A stretch of DNA of 64,000 nt from Onchocerca lupi. Its lineage: Eukaryota; Nematoda; Chromadorea; Rhabditida; Onchocercidae. Under the pieces are notes generated by a model. That model was not told the DNA's origin and made no database searches. It saw only the letters and a program-made list of their open reading frames with translations. This document shows, piece by piece, positions 13,917 through 27,300 of this stretch (the first letter of the stretch is position 1; the number at the start of each line of letters is the position of its first letter). The stretch is from positions 107,152 to 171,151 of the forward strand of contig JAOVVO010000095.1 in assembly GCA_028564675.1 (NCBI GenBank), read 5' to 3'. Both the position numbers and the translations under genes were made by a program.

Positions 13917-14182
13917 TTATTCAAACCATTCTCTTTCCCATGTCGCTTCCCTGCAAAGTTTCTCCAAGTTCGTCTGAAAGTTTCTGCAAATTCGTTCGTT
14001 TATTCGTTTGAAATTTGCAATTAAATTCTTGTTAAAATGTAAATAATTTGTAGTTGCTGGCAATGAGTCGTAAGGTGACAGCTTATGGTTTTCTATATGT
14101 TGCACCACCAAATATTGACTTCTCTCAACCATCTCATTCAACAAAAGTTCAATTTTCTTCTTCAAATTTCGTTTGCAATTTT
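13917..14182 (-). CDS. Unidentified candidate terminal exon (small basic, helical protein)
   Basis: The product was not recognised. On the minus strand a frame of 88 codons opens directly after an acceptor-like GAATTAG (exon start 14182, phase 1) and stops at 13917. It is clearly richer in GC than its neighbours and encodes a K/E/R-rich, helix-prone chain ending NLEKLCREATWEREWFE. The stop codon overlaps a polyadenylation signal (GAATAAATT), as also seen for the MPRIP-like gene. An internal ATG at 14132 would give a 71-residue protein by itself. No certain upstream exon was found; an ATG frame near 14367 (MSERKSKLFYLPK...) is possible but its phase does not fit. Chance cannot be excluded. Confidence 0.33.
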
Positions 14183-14521
14183 CTAATTCTTTTGATTAAT
14201 TATTCTTTTTGTTAATTAAAAATAATTTTTAACAATTAAACGGATCGATTTATTAAGATATAGAATTTTGAAAGCAAACTGAATTTTCTATTAACTAAAA
14301 GAATCCATATCTTTTGTTTCGTTTTGGGAAGATAAAATAATTTGGATTTTCTTTCGGACATATTTTATCAAAAGAAAAAAAATTTTTTTTTAAATTTAAT
14401 TCACAAAAATGGCAAAATAACCTCCTATGCCTCATCGTGGAAAAGATAAAAATAATTCACATTTTCGATTCTATTTTCTCAAAAAAAAAATTTTTTTTTC
14501 ATTAAAAATTTTAATTTATAG

Positions 14522-15319
14522 AGATGGCAGCGACGATGTTTTACATTATATGAAGATGGTGAATTAAGTTATGCATTGGATGATAATGTAAGTTTTTTTT
14601 TTTTTTTAATTTTTTATATTTCTAATCCAAAATTTTTCAATCGTAATCATATCTTATTTCGAACTTGTTCATTTGTTTTCCTCTTGCTTGCTCATTTTGA
14701 CCTTTATTTTTATCTAAGTGTTCTACTTAATTAATTAGTTTAATTTAATTGTTTACTTATCTTAAATTCCTATTTGAAATACCTATTTTATAGCCAGAAA
14801 CAGTTCCACAAGTTAAAATGGACATGAATCGATGTGTACGGGTTTGTGAAGCAGATGCAATAACAGGTCATTCTCATAGTATCCTAGTAGCATTCCGGAA
14901 TGATATCCCGAATTCCGATATTGCTAATGGTTCTGAAGATGTCGAAATGGATGTCACAACTACTACTGCCAATCAGCATGTACCAATTTGCTACATGAAA
15001 GCTGATACAACCGAAGAGATACGATGGTAATTTTTTATTATTTTTTTTTTGCATAGTTTTAATATAATATTTTAAAAATCAATTCAATTAAATCGTCGTT
15101 TTAGAACTGAATTTATGCTGCTTTTTTAAAATAATACATTTTTCCAGAAAGATTAAATCTTCCAGGTGGCAAAGTTTACTCCAAAAATACGCGAAACGTA
15201 GTATTTATCGTATGAATGCCATACCAATGCGTATACTTGATGATGAACGACAACGGATATTAGATGAAATTGCTGATACCGAAGAAACGATGGAAACTTG
15301 TGGGCCAACAATTATTCAG
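14522..15319 (+). other. MPRIP-like gene: exons for the first PH domain
   Basis: Exons 14522-14587, 14794-15026 and 15166-15319 encode most of PH1, from the R-W-Q-R-R-C-F strand to the C-terminal helix containing the conserved Trp (EEIRWWQSLLQKYAKR). About 30 extra residues are inserted in the middle of the domain (IPNSDIANGSEDVEMDVTT region) compared with the vertebrate protein. The following linker exons are 16635-16819 and 17900-18032; the latter is Pro-rich (TPPETPPPLPESPCPP). Confidence 0.8.
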
Positions 15320-18300
15320 GTTAGATTAGTATTGAAGAAACAGATACTACTATCGATAAGCACAAAGTCTCTTTTCTCGTCTTCTTTTTCCCTCTGTCAA
15401 CTTTTCTGTCCCTTTTTTCCCAATCTTAGACAAATTTCATTCATATAGATTTTCGATATTGTTCTAGGTATTTTTCAAAATTTTTCTTTCTAGGAAATCG
15501 TCATTGAAAGAAATTCCTTACATCTCATACCGCTTTTTTTTTTTCTTTCTTCAGTTCATGATTATTTTTAGAAATGTTTATTGTCCACATAATATATTTC
15601 CAATCTTTTTTATTTTCCCACTTGTATTTCTTCCGATTTTATAATTTTAACAAATTCTATCAAAGCTGATCTAATTACTTATTTCAAAATTCTTCCCTAA
15701 ACTCTGTTTTGATATATTTTATTGAAATTTCGATGAAAAAAGAATCAAATCGCAAGTTTTTATTTTTTTTTTCGCAATAAGCTATTAATTGCCAGGGAAA
15801 AATAAAACTTCGAGTTTAGTTTTTGGTAAATAGCGATCTAACTTAATACCATGCTTGTTGGTTTTTTTCACATTATTATTATTTTTTTTCGGATATTACT
15901 GAGAAAACATATCTTGATTAATATTAAACCTTAAATCTATTCACAATTAACTTAGCAAAATCGAAAAAATATTGGAAAAGACATTACGTAAAATTAAACG
16001 TCACTGCGCTTAAAAACATTACAATTACACATTACACGTAAAGGTTTTCCTGGTACTCAATTTCTGGATCCATTACGACGGGAAAATGCATTTTGAAAAT
16101 ATAAGCATTAGATCATTTTTTAAAAATGGTAACAACATTAGGCTCAATAGCAATATTATCGTTACATTTTCTGATTCCGGTTAAACAATTGAGTACTGTC
16201 TAAATAATGAACTGATTGTTAAAGCTGAAAAGTAAATAACGCTGAATTGTGAAGATTTATTTACTTTTCTTTTTTTCATCGATTAAACTGATAAATATGT
16301 TTGAATCACAATTTTATAGTTTTTTCTTTTTTTTTTTCGAAAATATTCCATTCGTTTTGCCTATGTTTTAATATTTGTACAATTTTTATTCTAATTTTAT
16401 ATTTTTAAATGCAAGAAAGATGTGGTTCTCAGCTTTTGAAGTTCATACTTTAAAAAAAAAAAAATAGGTTTAAGAATAAATCCTGTTGATCTTTTCACGT
16501 TTCACTGATTTCTCTTGAGCTGTCTCTTTTCGTTAATGAATCAGAAAATATTTTTGACTTATTCGAAGAAATGTTTATCAAGTTGGTTAGCTTATTTTAT
16601 TGTTATTTTTCATTTATTATGACTTCAATTTCAGGTAAACGACTCACTTTCTCGTCCAACAAGTGCTTTATCAACACGATCAAATCATGAGGTATCAGCA
16701 TCACAACTGGATCCGTTTTCGAATATGGTAACACGGGTAGATTTGGGTACTCGTTCAAATTCTGTTGATGCACATCACGGGACACCACGAGCTGTAAAAT
16801 ATCGAAATAAAGTTAATAAGTAAGTCTATGATAATCATTGAAATTAATTATTAGATTAGATTTTGTGAATAAATTAATTTAAAATTAATAAATGAAAATG
16901 TATTTTAACAATATCAGTGATTGACTTCGCAATCAAATATTATGTTATTTCAGATTTTGAGTTTATTGAGATGATTTTGCAAAAATTAAATCCAAGTAAT
17001 ATTTTATTGGAATAAAAAACAAACATTTCCATTATCACTTCACTGATGAGCCGGTAGGATGACCTAAATTTCTCAGCAAAATCTGTTTTAAATTTTAAAA
17101 TTTTAATTTTTTTCAATGATTTAGTCCATTAGAACCCATTTCGGAAAAAAATTCCCCAAATAATTTTCCTTTTCGATTTTTTATAATTTTATTTATTATG
17201 TAGCTCCGAAGGAGCTACATAAAAAGTTGTTTATAGTAATTATGATTCAATTATATCGTTTTAACTATAAAATCTGTAACTTTCACAATGACAACTTTTG
17301 ATTATCATCCTGATCGTAACCCTGATTTTCTAATTGTTCTGAGAAATTATTATTGTTAATATTATCACTGTGATTGTCATAAGAATGTATAACATTATCA
17401 TTATCATTGTTGTCATGATTACAGAAATTTACAGTGATTAACATCTCGTTATCATGAACCACTTTTTTTTTTCCTGATTCATATCACATTGTTCATTCGT
17501 TTACATGACACATGAACTAAAAATCATTCCCCGTTGCCCTTAACTGACGAGAAGGAATTGACGATTTTTCAAATTTTCTAATTTGTCTAACAGATGTAGA
17601 AATTTGTATTTTTTTTTTTTTAAGTAACAATGATCAAATATTTTCTTATCTTTGTTTTGTCATACTTCCTCCAGTCCATCTTTTATTTTCTCAAAATTTT
17701 AAATGGGACGAGGACAATTTTTTTAAATCTTTTTTTTTTTTTTTTTGTGATTCAGAATCTTTTTATTGCCTTTGAAGTGTTGAACTTTTAATGAGATCTA
17801 ACGAATATCGGGATGAGAATTTTTTTTACGATATGAATAAAACGAAGCCTTTTTCATGAAAAATATATCAGAAAAAGTCTATATTTCTTTTTATTTTAGA
17901 GAGGAACCATCACGGAAATCAATAAATGATGGAACTACGGGTATTGTTACATCAACACCTCCAGAAACACCACCACCACTTCCAGAATCACCATGTCCTC
18001 CGTTATCCACTCGAAAAACACCACTTTCCACTGTAATTTATCCATTTTCTCAGTTTATCAGTTGTTTGTTTTTATGTAAACTTTTGTATATGAATGTGGA
18101 TAGTTCTAAATTGAATTAAAACATTCATGTATTTAGTTCCTTAAAATATTGATACACATTTTCCTCACGTAATTCCCGTTCTTCACCTTCTGCCAACTTA
18201 CTAGTGAAGAACTAAGCTGAAATTTGACCTTTTTCCATTCCATTGCCTTTAAAAAGATAGCCATTCCTCTCAGATGTCAATTAGTTATCATTGTTGTTTT

Positions 18301-21300
18301 TAATACTTCAACAAGACGGTGAAAATGGTAATGATCGAGATTTAAATAGAATGAAATTGAGCATCAAGCTTTAAATTTAAATAAACTTCAAGTTTCAAAT
18401 TTCTTTTTCAGCCATTTTCTATTGATACATCCAGTGCACATACGCTTAGGAAAGGTTGGTTGATGTTACGAGGAAAAGGTGCTTCTGATTGGACAAAACA
18501 TTGGGTGGTACTAGCTGGACTTTCACTCAAATTGTATAAGTATGTAAATTTCAAATTTTTTCGAGACTTTAGTTTTTTTCGAAAAATCTTGAAATTTTCT
18601 AAATTATTTCATCAGAATATCTATTTTATTTTCCAGGAAAAAGATGTCATGGAATTATATTACTCAGTAATTAAGGGTCGCGTTATTATCAAAGTTTATT
18701 TACATTATTTACAAAATGATAATCTAGACTATCGTATTCCTTTTTTATCAATTCATATATTTCTTGGTCTTCAGAGATGTCTGGGCTGAAGATTCGGCTG
18801 AGCCGTTGCTTTCCATTGACCTCAATGAATGTGAAAATGTTTATCCATCAGCTTCCGCTAAAAATTATGGCATTGAAATCAAAGTTAGTTCCTTTTTTTT
18901 TTTGAATTCCATAAACTCAATAGTAATCATTATATATTCAAAATCATTTCACTCTAAATTTTTAGATGATGTCAAGAATTCGATGATTAATTAAGTTATT
19001 TACTGATATAAAATTTTCTTTATAAAAATTCAGCAATGTCTGGGAAAATTTAGTGTCGACGAACTCGTTATGTACTTTCGGCGATGACACCTGGAATAAG
19101 GGATAGTTGGATTACAGCTTTGCAGCAAAATTTGCACAATCCTTCGCCAACTTATGCTGAAGCTTGTCCAAGTGATGCTGCAAGCATACCGGAAAGTGAT
19201 CTAGTCTCATTATTACCAGTAAGATATTGAACAATTTCCTATTTAAGATTTCAAAAAAAACTTCACAAACTTATTTATTTTTTTATACATCGGTTGTCTT
19301 TTCGTATGTATTCATCTGTTTTTATATTTCATTTACTATTTTTACCTTATTCGCCCAATTATTGTTGTCTTATTTGCAGCGCAAAAAACATATTGCTTAT
19401 GTGGCACCTGAATCTCATCATTCAAATTCAATGATGGATGATGAATCTTGTACAGAAGATGAGTTGAATTCGCTTGATCGACCATCCAGAATACAACACA
19501 CAAGTCTTTCCGAAAGGTTTCTTTTTTATGTTTTGATTTGTGTCTTGCCCAGATTTTAATGTCAATCGAATCAATCAATAATATACATGCTTTAGTATAA
19601 TTCCTATGTATATATGTTGTAGATTGCTGATTCTGATAAATTTCTTTTAAAATTCTGTACGATTTGAGTCCTTTTCCTTATTTGCTTGTCATCGTTTTTT
19701 CATTAAACATTCATTTTGCAGATCATTCGAATCATCAGATGATGATAACGAAATCGACGCTGATCGGCGACATTCGCCTCATCGACGCCATAATGGTCAC
19801 GATCAAAGTTTATCACCAACTTTCCGCCGTTCACCGGTATCACGTATCAAAGATAAATCAACCAATCGACAACAGAATGGGACGATAAGGTTGTGCATAA
19901 ATGTTTTTGTAAATTCAATTTTCTCTATTATTTGTGCTAATTGACAAGAAAGTTGTAATATTGTAATTTACATCATTAACTGTTTAAAGAAATTTCTTAA
20001 CCCAAAAATTAATGTTTTATGCAACTTTAATTTTTTGATTTAATTTTCTTTCCATTAAGACAAAAAATTCTTTTTAAAAAGAAAGATTCTTATTTTACAA
20101 AGATGTGTTTACATCATTAGTTGTTTATATCATTAATTAAGAGAGCATTTATATAGAAAACGGCATGAAGTATTAGAGAAACTTATAAAATTCCATCAAA
20201 ATTTGTTTAAATTTTATTAATATTAACTTGCTGAGAAGAAGTGACATCTGTGTAAATTAGTGTAATGTTATTTACGGAATAAAATAACCAGTAGAGAAAA
20301 TAATTTCCGACTTCCAAATGAATATTTCAAATTTATATTTATTGGAATTGCCATTTTTTAAATTTTGTATTAGAATAATTAAATTAATGCGAAACATATT
20401 TGTTTTATTTCTTATTGATTAGTATATTCCTGCTATTTATTCATTATTAAAATCTTCTTTCAAAAAAAAAAAGCGTACTGAGTGGTTTGTTTGTAATGAA
20501 ATAGTAGACAAATATACATAAATATCGAAAAAAACTGTAAAGATAATCTGTAATGTCTTATAGAGATACAGTAAACTGGTATTTGAATTTTTATAAGGAC
20601 TGCATTTTTCAAAAATTGAATTTTTAAACTTTACTTTTGCAGGAATGGTTCTAGTTCATCGGTTTCATCTGTCATACCTCCAACTGTCCAATCGCAGGGA
20701 TGTATAACTTCGGTAAGTATAAATTTGATTTTTAATAATTCCACTTATTTCTACCAAAAGAAAAAGATCCCTTTTTTTCTTAGATTTAAATTCGCAACCT
20801 TTGGCAAGATGCGTTCATACCAGTGATAGGTTTAATTTATATAAAATGTTTTGCTTATTGAAAATGCCATGGACAAAAATTTTATTTTCTAAATTTAAAT
20901 TAGGGAATTTGATTGCTATTGGTTGTAATGCTTTCGTAGCAACTTTATCAAATATTTGTCCTTTTTCATTCCATCTCTTCTTCTCATTTTGATGTCTTTC
21001 TACTTTATAATTTCACTCACTAAGTTTGCATACTTAAAAATAAACTTTTTTCTGTTGATATTAGCTCGGTCTGCTCCTTTACAACTTTCTACCAATTCAA
21101 CATTGTGTACAAACTATCAACGCATAGAGAGATACTTTATGACCACATGTGATCCTTTATGAAATTCTTTTTTTTTTTGAAATTTTCAGTATAAGAAAAT
21201 GAGATCAAAACTAAATTAGATCGGATTAAATTGAATCAGATCAAAAATTTCGAAAATACAATTTATATTATACGGTCATTAAATATAATATATCACTGGA

Positions 21301-24300
21301 TCGTTCGCTAAGCTCAATTATGCGTAAAAAGCCTTAATTTAAGTATTTTATTTGTGATAGGTAAAATACCTAATTTGAAAAGTATAAGTATCTAATTATT
21401 GGTTTTATAATACCATCTATCGAATGATAAATTGTGAATGAATTAAGCTTTCCGATATTAATTACTTGAAATATATTAATATTTCCCGAATAAAAACTTC
21501 TGGAAAATACATTTTGATATATTTCGATATTATTATCCATAAAATTCTTATCAAGTTTTTATCATTACTTAATTTTATTTTGATAAGAAATAAGCAGAAC
21601 ACACACACATATGTGAGGAGAGAAGGGAAGCTCGTTGACCAATTTTATGTTATATATATTTTGATTACTTCAAAAGTTTTATATTGCATCTTTCTTTATC
21701 ATTTTCTTCTAACTTCCTCTTCTTGCTGATGTGTGTGTTAAAACGGGTTTCTAATATTAACAAACGGAAAGGGATATGTTTATCAATTCCCACCGATATA
21801 TTCATTCTATCAATCATTGTTCTTCCTAAGACTAATGATAATGTCGTTGAGGGATGAAACTTTTAGGTAGTTGCAGTCATGATAATCGTTAATTTAAATT
21901 CTTTCAAAACATGCTTTTCATCTTCTTTTATCAATGAATTTTTGAGCAATTCATCCCATATCATCTATAGTAATTAATTTAAAGATCAGTATGATCGAAT
22001 CTCTCAATGTTTAGTATGATAGTTTAATCGCTTATGATTTCAAAGAATTTTAACGTTTTTCTTTCTGAAAGTTCCAAGCCATTTTTTTTTTTGGGAGGCT
22101 GCATCTCTTCATACGAAATCTGAAGGAAACATATAATAAACAGAGCTTTTTCTTATCTTTCAATTATTCTTAGCTACTTTAGTCCTTTTGTTTTTTTTAT
22201 TTTTTTTGAAGAGAAAATAGTTTGAGCAGTTGTGAGGAATTGGAAAATGAGAATATTCTCTCCATCAGATATCATCTCATTTGATATACTTAAATTTCAG
22301 TCAATCGTATAAAATAACTAAGCATAGTTAAAAAGATCTCCAGAAAGATCTCAAGTGGTCTTAAAATGTACGGTTTTATATTTATGCTAACATATACTGA
22401 ATTCTTCATATTCTACTCCAATAGTGTACTTGTTCGATAATTTATAGAATAGTTAATTATTAATTACTTAGTAGATTACGAGAACTTTAACAACTTACTA
22501 AAGCTTTTATCAATTTATGAGATTTTTCAAACAGTAACAAAATAAAAAATAAAAAGATTTTAAATTTTAAATTTTACGCTTATTTTAAATTATACTTAGC
22601 AGATTACGACAACTTTATTGGATTACCAAAGTTTTTATCAATTGAGAAATTTTTGTTCTCAAACAACATAATGTATCAGATAATTGTCTTAATTTTTTAA
22701 AAACCAAATGAGTACGACTTTATAAAAAAACGATTGAAGCAAAAGGGGAAAAAGGTTGATGAATTTCAAAAGATGATTTGTGATGAATTCAAAGAAAAGT
22801 ATCAAATTTCTTTTTATTTGGTGAATGATTGCTCAAAATGAATATCAACTTTTAGATATCTACAGGTATTTTTGGTGACAATCATGAGAGATGTCTCACA
22901 CCTTGTTTTTCCATTGAATATTTTACTATTTATAATATATTAGAATTTATTGATCAAAATTTAAAAGTTTTTCATTTGATGTTTTTAAATTTTTAGAAAT
23001 CAGTGCAACGAGAGCAAAGTGCATCGCTACAGGAGATGAGGTTACGTACACTCGAATCACAGGTGATACCTTATTATCTTACATATTTACTCATTAATAT
23101 GAAATTTCAAACTTCGATGCTTAGTTATTTTTACAATTTTATTGAAATAATCAAAAATTCAAGAGCTTATGTTTATACTAAAAGGAAATTTATATTTGAT
23201 TATTTATGACTTTATATTTTATATTCAAATTAACAGATCTCCTTGAACATTCTACTTAAAAAAATTAATTTTGAATTCTAAACATTTCCTTAATGAAATT
23301 TTACGCTTCTATTGATTAATTATAATTTTATTGTTAAAAAGTTTCTACGGATGTGTTTCCTGTGAAAGATGTTTAATTGCGAAATTTATCGTATTTTTAA
23401 TTTAATTCGCAGTAGTTTTTTCTTTTCATCGAACTATTTGTTCTTTTAATTAAAATTTTAAAATGGATCTATGTAATCTAATTCAATTTCTATTATTATT
23501 GATTTTCAAATATTGGTTTTCAATCTTTAGCAGCTTAAATGAATCTTATTCACTCTTTTTAGGAAGTTTCACTTGCCAATTTTGAGCTTGGCGAATATCT
23601 TTTTTTTTTGTAATTTGACTTTACTAATAATGAAGTTTCAAAAGAAAATAATACTTGAAAGAAAAGAATTTAATTTCAATAATAATTAATCGAAATATTC
23701 AAATTACGAGATAAAATTACACAAACAAGAATTTGAAAATATAGAAATATTCCAGTACTTGTAATTCTATACTGCTAGTGAAGTTCGCATGACAGCTATC
23801 ATCTTAATGTTTATTAACCTTCCGTCTATGCAAAATTCTAGTTGTCCTAAATTTTTGATCGTTTTGATTTTTAAAAATTTAGTTCATTATGGATACTGTT
23901 TTTGAAGAAGTTGATCAAATTCCATGATAAATTGCTATAAAATGCAACTGCAAAAGCAAAAAAAAAAAGTTCCACGTCGAAAATTTGTGTTCTAAATGTT
24001 ATCTTTTTATTTAAAATGAGATCACAACGAGTGTTCGATCATTTCATTATATCACGCACGATTCTCGACACTGCATACTGCGAGAAGTCGTAATCCAATC
24101 TCTCAAAATAGGGTCATAGTTAATCTTCCAAAAATGCGTAACAATTCTAAGATCTTCATTCCTTAGGTCAATCGCTAATTGATAAATAGAATTACTAATT
24201 AGAACTTGCCTAATCAGAATAATTGTTGATTAGAATTTACCCTTGTCGGTTTACATGCGACTGTATCTTCTTAGTTTGCATGAAACTTCTTACTATATTT

Positions 24301-27300
24301 CAGTATATTTCGATACAATCCAGTTATTTCTAGCTCGAAAATATAATGATATGATAACAGCCTCTTTCCATATATCTTAAGAATTTCAAAGACTTTCACA
24401 AAATGAAATTGCATTATTTAATAAATCTAATCCATTTATTTTATTTTTATTTTTATTTCTAACATGAATTTGATCGGTCCTATTTTTCACATTTATTTGT
24501 AACCCACTTTCTAACACATAGTGTACTTTGTAATGATTCCATTTCTAAATTAAATTAATTTTACAAAAGGCAGTCTTTGTTGTTATCTTAATATTTATAA
24601 AATAAATACAACGTTTCGATTGCTTTTTTTTTTGTTTTTGTAAAACAGTAATTTGCAATATATCGAATCAGGTGGAGAATCTTCGTGATCAGTTACAAGA
24701 TACAACTTCAAGACTTGGAGAAACAAGAAGCGAAAACGAACGTTTACGCTGCCTTTTTTTGAGTAGCGATGTAAGTTTCAGATTTTTTTTTTTTGAACAT
24801 ATCTTTTAGGAATTTTAAGTTTTTTTTCTTTTTTTTTTTTTTTTAAGTAATTTCTAAGTAATTTTCGAGGCTTAGGATAATTGTCGATTTGAGACTTCCA
24901 TTTTCAAACGCTCAAAAAAGTAATGTAATATTCTGGATCCTTACAATATTCTGTTCTTTTTTTTTCCAGGCGCAAGGCCTCTCGCAATTACGGCGTAGTC
25001 TTACAGCTGCTGAAGAAGATGTAATCCGGAAACGTGAAGAAATGGAAACGCTACGGAAACAGCTTGCTACACCGACTCGAGAAATCGATCAACATTATGA
25101 AATTAGGTAAAAATTCAGCAAATTGAATGTTTTTTTGTTTTGATAGATTTCCAAATTTTATATCAAAAGCAATATAAGCTTGGAATTGGCAGGATTACAA
25201 ATCCTAAATACTATTTGTCAAATTAGAAAAGAGGAATTTCGAAAACATTTTTCTAGCTCGGAATATCCCAGTGTCAGTATTCTAATTCTTATTTTAATAT
25301 TCAACATCGTGAAGTAAGATTGGATTGTTTTGTTAGATTATCATTTTTAGGCACAAACAAATCACTGAGCAATTTGCGAATTTGCTCAAAGTTCAAGTTG
25401 GAGCGTTGTCGCGTTTTGTACATTGCCAAACAGGTAGCGTTGAATACGCGGAATTGCGACAATGCATCGACCAACTAATTCGAAAAGTAGCTAGCCTAGA
25501 TGAAGTTACTCAAACGGATGGTAAAATGAATCTCATCGAGGAAATATTGAATAATGTCTCTGAAGCTTATGAACAGGTTTAAATATTTGACTTTTTATAA
25601 GTATTCATTCGAGAGCTATTACTTTTCTTGAACCAAAATGAGATAATTGACATCTTAATTGCAAAAAATATGCAATGTCTAATAATATCTTCCCATTCAA
25701 TTACTAAATTTTTAATCATTATAAGGATTAGCCCAAATTTTGATGTATGCTAAAGTAGATTCGTAATGATATGGAAACTGAAAAATGAATCGATTAGATA
25801 GATTATTTCTAAATATTTTAAATTTATCAGAGATTATTTCAACTTTTCCTAAATTTTCAATAAATGTATTCCCACTTTTTTTATCACTTAATGGTTGTTT
25901 AAAATTCTTTGTAACTAAAATCAATCAATGCATTTCAAAAACAAAAGTGAAAAAATTGTACTTAAAGCTTTTTATTTTTAGGTAAATAAAGTGCTGAGAA
26001 GGACACGACGTGAAACGCAAGAAAAAGAAGTATATACGGTAAAATTATTAATTCTTCCAATGTTTTTCATTTTCTTTTCATTTATTTTTTGACTTCTGAA
26101 GTATTAAAAATTGCTTAATTTCCAGGAACAACCGGAAGAGATTGCCGATGAAGTGCAAGATTTGGAAAATGAATTGGAAGAACTTCAGGTACAAATAAAC
26201 ATTCTTATATTCCTATAATATATATGCTTTTTCGATAAAAAAAGTAAATAATGCATCCTGAAAACTTCACAAATAGTGTTATTATATTGTGAGTGTTTTG
26301 TGAATTTTCATCTTTTACAAAACTCATTCTTACTCACTCGTAATTTCTTATTCATTCATTTTCGGATTTCAGGCTGCCCATGCCGAAGAAATAGAATCTA
26401 TGCAGTCCAAGTTCGAACATCAGTTAAAATTACTTCGAGAACGCCTACATCATGAAGAAAATCGACGAAAAAAAGCACAAGAGGAGTTACAGACATTGAA
26501 TGTAAGTCTTCTAGAATTTATTTGAAAACAATAAATTCAAAATTTTTTGAAGAAAAAAGGCGGAAAAATAAAGAAGGAAAAAGGAAGATGAAAGAAGAAA
26601 TGATGATCATAATATTTCTAATAATAATTTTTTAGTCTTTAAATGATCATTCGTTGTCCACAATGAAAAAAACTCATGAGGAAATGTTGGCGGAACAAAG
26701 ACAACAGTATGAAGAGCAGATTATTGCGCTGCGTGAAGAACATGCAGCGGAATTGCAAGAAGAAAAGAAAGCTACCAGGTTTTTTTTTTTTTTTTTTTAA
26801 TTTTTTCACTTTCCAAGTGGTTAATGTTTCTAAAGATACTTAAGGCTTTTCTCACGAAGTCACTAAAAATCGATAATCATAACATTGGAAGTGACTAAAT
26901 TAATGCAGCAGATAGAACTAAATAAGTAAAAAACATTTTGGTGTTTACTAATATCATAACAAGAAAACAAAAGTTCAACAATATTAATTTAGTTCTAATT
27001 TCTATCTGCTGCATTTCTAAACGACTAATTTAGTTCTATCTGCTGCATTTCTAAAGTTTCTTTCTGTAGTTTTTTATTCTTTTCCTTCTTAAGATTTCTA
27101 ATATGATTCTTGTTTTATAATTCTATATCTGTACTTGAATTCTGTATTAAATTAGTGTATAAAGAAATGAAGGAATTAAAAAATTAAATGAAGAATCGAA
27201 AATGAAAAAAGAATGAATGAATCATCTTTTTTATTAAATTATAGAATGGCCTTGGATGCAGTGCAGCGAGCTCATGATGCTGAATTAAGAAGTATCAATG

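Noticed and set aside
19033..19053. Alternative acceptor AATTCAG at 19033 for the PH2 exon
   Set aside because: It leads to a stop codon within the exon and breaks the PH domain; the TTTAG at 19053 keeps the frame.
24055..24092. Imperfect hairpin CGATTCTCG...CGAGAAGTCG in an MPRIP-like intron
   Set aside because: Nine-base-pair stem with a bulge and a 13-nt loop; too short for a miRNA, and no tRNA-like elements were seen.
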